Positions 60,801 through 64,000 of a DNA stretch of 64,000 nucleotides are shown here, one piece after another; the first letter of the stretch is position 1; every line of letters begins with the position of its first letter. Both the position numbers and the translations under genes were made by a program. Source of the stretch: Anoplopoma fimbria (Eukaryota; Chordata; Actinopteri; Perciformes; Anoplopomatidae). The stretch lies in contig NC_072458.1 in the NCBI RefSeq assembly GCF_027596085.1, forward strand, positions 3,416,001 to 3,480,000, in the 5' to 3' direction. The notes under the pieces are model-generated. The model searched no databases. It saw nothing but the letters and a program-made list of their open reading frames with translations, and had not been told where the DNA came from.

Positions 60801-63800
60801 GTCAAAAAAAAACCCACATCTAGCAAATGTAAGCTGCAATCATTCCATGCTCTTTCAGCTGCCGGCGATCACAATGGGAAGAGGTTCGGAGTCAGCAAGC
60901 AAGTTTTCTGGTTTACCTTGTTAAATTAGAAACACAAAGTAGCAGTTCAACTTAGCATTAAAGCTGAGCTGAACCACATGTATTCTTTCCTGGTCATGCG
61001 TTCTTAAGGAATTAGATTGCATATGCAGAGCTTTTTTTTTCATTTATTGCTCCATCACACACAAGTCTGTTTAAGGGGCCACCCAGAGGAGTTACATAAT
61101 TTTTTTCATCCTGATACAGTTTCTTAAAACCTGTAGGCATTGACTGTGATCAAACAAATCTGAAGCTTTCGATTGAATATAATTTTGCTGTTATTTATCA
61201 TATGTGGTTATTTTCTTACTTGAATAGGAATATAGAAACACACAATTAGTCACACTCAGTAAGGCTATCTGGAATGCACACTTATAAACAGTAAACAGAT
61301 ATTTACTTATTAACTAGTGAGTGCGTGGAGGGAGAGAAGGTAGAGAGACAGAAGGAATAGAAAGTGAATAAGAAATGTTTCATCAACAGACAGACAGACT
61401 ATGCTGGTAGTGAGCCTGTTCCTGTGATCAAACTGACCCCAGATCAGTCTGATTCAGGGGCTGTATTTAGGTTTTCCCTGAACCAGTGATGGCCTCTTGA
61501 CGTCCAACTATTAAAGCTTGCTTCCCCTCTCTTCTTCATGCACACAAAGACACACCTATCAAGCTGAGGAACCTTCCCAGAGATAAAGAAAGCGAGTGCA
61601 GTGAGTTGGCAGTAGTGGCTGCAGCCTTTTAGGATGACTGAACGCAGATGGTTTTACCAAGCAAGACAGATAATTCCAGAGAAAAGATAGTCAAATCGCT
61701 GCGTGCCCATACAACCACAAGATGACGGGGATAATACCAGCTGATTGCCTAAGAGAGAGGCTGAGGGGGGAGAAGGGCACAGCACGCTGGGAAGTGATGG
61801 ATAAGGGAAGACTAGAGGCCAACAGATGGGAAAGATGTCGGCCATGTAGTATAACCGACAACCAGATTAGCAGTCCTCTGAATTTTATGCCCAAAGGGCC
61901 AGCATCTTTATGTGCTTATGTCTCTTTGACATTGTATGATTTTCATTTGTTAGTATTAGGTTATTATTTAACTTAATACTAACTTTAACTGCAGTTGCAC
62001 AAGAACACTGCTTTTCTATCGATTTCTCTTCCTTATCAAAACGATGACAGTATTAGTTTAATAATGATATTAGCAATAATGGACTTCCTTTCTCAGGGTG
62101 GCCAGAAACATGACTTCAAATGAAGAAGGCGACTGCTAACAACTTGGAGATGAATGACTTTAAAAGAAGAAAATGTGTTGCTGTTGCTATTACAGCTTGT
62201 TTCCGCCTATCCCAAGAGCAAAAAAAGCAGTGACGTTTTAAAGACGTAGTCAATAGAATTATATGGACTCAATAAATTATGATATTGATTGATTGAATTA
62301 TGATATTTTTGCCCATTGCATTATATTATTCACATTTCAAACTGCTAATGGAGGAATTTTGCTTGTTAGTCAAGATTTGTTCCTTGATGCCTCGGGTCAT
62401 TTTAAAAGAAGCATTTAAATAATTATATTAATATTAACCCATTGATAAGAACTCTTCATATGTGTATGTTAGCAGTAACATTTGTTAAGTGGCATGGGTG
62501 CCTTAATATTACTCAAGTGAGATGTATTTGTGGGCTTTATTTCCTTTAAATTCTCATGTTTTCATTTTCCACGGTGCTCAGAGCTGGCAATCATATAAGA
62601 AAGCTGGTGACTTGTGACGAAAGGTCACAGATCAGAAGACGAGCACATGACATGAACCTTAGCCCACTCGCTCATGTATGCCAGCAGACATGCAGCCAAT
62701 GAGACGGACAAGCATGCAACACTGATGGCTTGCAGATACAAAAACAAGGGCTGATGTACAAGTCTGCCACCAATGATATTTTCATTATGGATTAATCCAC
62801 TGATTATTGTCTCAATTAATCACTTGGTCTATAACATGTCAGAAAATAGTTTAAAACATCCGTTCTAGTTTCTCAAAGTCCAGGGTGATGTCTTTAAATG
62901 TCCAAGATATCCACTTGAATATACTATAAAACTGAGAAAAGCAGATAGTGTCCATATTTGAGAGGCTGATAACAGCATTTTCTGACATTTTTGCAAGAAA
63001 CTTTAACAATAAAACGTTATTTAAATAGTTGGTGATTATATTTTTTGAGTAACAACTTATTAATTCAGCTCTGACGGACAATAAAGAAATCCTGAATGAA
63101 ATAAAGGCTAGCAGTTGAATGAGTTTGTATCTTTATCATATTGTATCCAATTGGAGTTGCATGATAGAAGGGCCCTGTTTGGCTCAGCAATCAGTGCTGA
63201 CATTTATATATGAGGACAGGAAATATGGATCCAGAAAGGTTATCACTGATGAATAATAACAAGCTTTGGCCAGGTATTTTAACCAACTACTCAAGATGGA
63301 AAATGACCAATAATGGCGTAGCATCTCTCTTAAATAAGTCTGAAGAGAGGCCTATTATTCTTGAGCTGCAAGAAATTAAAGTCGGAAATACAAGAATTAC
63401 TTGTGTACCAGTTATGGCTTGTTAGTGTTTGAATCGTTTTATACTTATACCAATAACACCATACTTTTTAAATTAGTTTATTTGACCAGGACATTCTATA
63501 CCAACCTTTGGTACTTTGTAGCTTCTGTTACTCTGTGCTACACGTCCATTTCTGTCAGTACTAAATCAGTATTTAATCCTAGTGCCAGTGCATGCCATTC
63601 ACATATCCGGACTAAAAAAAAACAAGCCTTGCATAACAAGCTGTGAATACACAAACATTGATGTGTTTTCTTCCTCACTATGGAAAATATTTTTTTTAAC
63701 TTTTTTTCAAAGGGCTCCACTAAGAGCATGATGAAATATGTCTTCATTCTCACTGTGAACTATCACTTGCACCTCTTGCACACAAAGAGGCCACTAATAT

Positions 63801-64000
63801 GCACTGCTGTCTAACTAGTACAGGTATGCCAGTGGACACAGACAGTATTGTGGCACCGGGCTCTGTTCCAAAACATTATGCCAAACCAGCACTATGAGGC
63901 AATGTATTATGTACAGCGCAGTTTCACAAGGCTACGTACATATTTCACATGTACATGTAAAAATGATGTAATGGAATCTCTGTCTTCTGAAGAATAACTT

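Larger units (their letters stand above)
54196..64000. other. Probable ctnnal1 intron 1 or upstream DNA, no assigned gene
   Basis: AT-rich. It contains a short (CA)n at 54736-54761, a perfect inverted repeat at 55963-56004 and an exon-like segment at 57747-57851. I looked for the ctnnal1 first exon (a GC-rich exon ending ...VEQTLLPLVSQ before a GT donor on the minus strand) and did not find it. No CpG-rich promoter is visible. The TMEM245 gene that borders CTNNAL1 in human was not recognised either. Confidence 0.45.

Overview
The window is vertebrate genomic DNA, almost certainly from a ray-finned (percomorph-type) fish. Genes are split into short exons with GT-AG introns, much of the sequence is AT-rich and non-coding, there are long pure (GT)n/(CA)n arrays, and several repeats are of kinds I know from teleosts: a fold-back element, an L2/CR1-like LINE, a tRNA-headed SINE and the (TGTAA)n-tailed SINE/LINE 3' end. 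There are no operons, CRISPR arrays or other prokaryotic features. I found no gene set that looks like an undescribed system.

Three protein-coding genes can be rebuilt exon by exon. (1) sla, Src-like adaptor, + strand, 18326-21932, 7 coding exons, 272 aa, complete: N-terminal glycine, SH3, SH2 and a C-terminal tail. (2) abitram (FAM206A/Simiate), + strand, 32158-33782, 6 exons, 182 aa, complete. (3) ctnnal1 (alpha-catulin), - strand, 35605-54195, 18 exons coding for the C-terminal 724 aa. The first coding exon was not found and probably lies beyond 64000, or was missed between 54196 and 64000. abitram and ctnnal1 are tail to tail, and their candidate poly(A) signals are only about 30 bp apart.

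Layout: 1-17600 has no recognisable gene. It holds a CpG-rich patch (755-910), three fold-back copies, a 132-bp GT array, a 24-bp perfect hairpin, a 5'-truncated LINE (about 8861-9925) and a SINE tail. 17600-22340 is sla with its 5' UTR exon. 22341-32100 is gene-free and holds GT/CA/CT arrays, one full SINE with a 13-bp target-site duplication, and a perfect 30-bp minisatellite. 32100-54195 is abitram and ctnnal1; a ctnnal1 intron carries a repeat-borne perfect oestrogen-response-element palindrome. 54196-64000 is probably ctnnal1 intron 1 or upstream sequence, with one exon-like segment of unknown identity at 57747-57851.

The three proteins do not form a pathway. sla is an immune-receptor signalling adaptor, abitram a nuclear actin-binding/transcription-linked protein, and ctnnal1 a Rho-signalling scaffold. 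In human, SLA (chromosome 8, inside the thyroglobulin gene) is unlinked to the ABITRAM-CTNNAL1 pair (chromosome 9), so the linkage here is the main point of gene order. All identifications rest on remembered family sequences and on splice-site and reading-frame consistency; no search was run.
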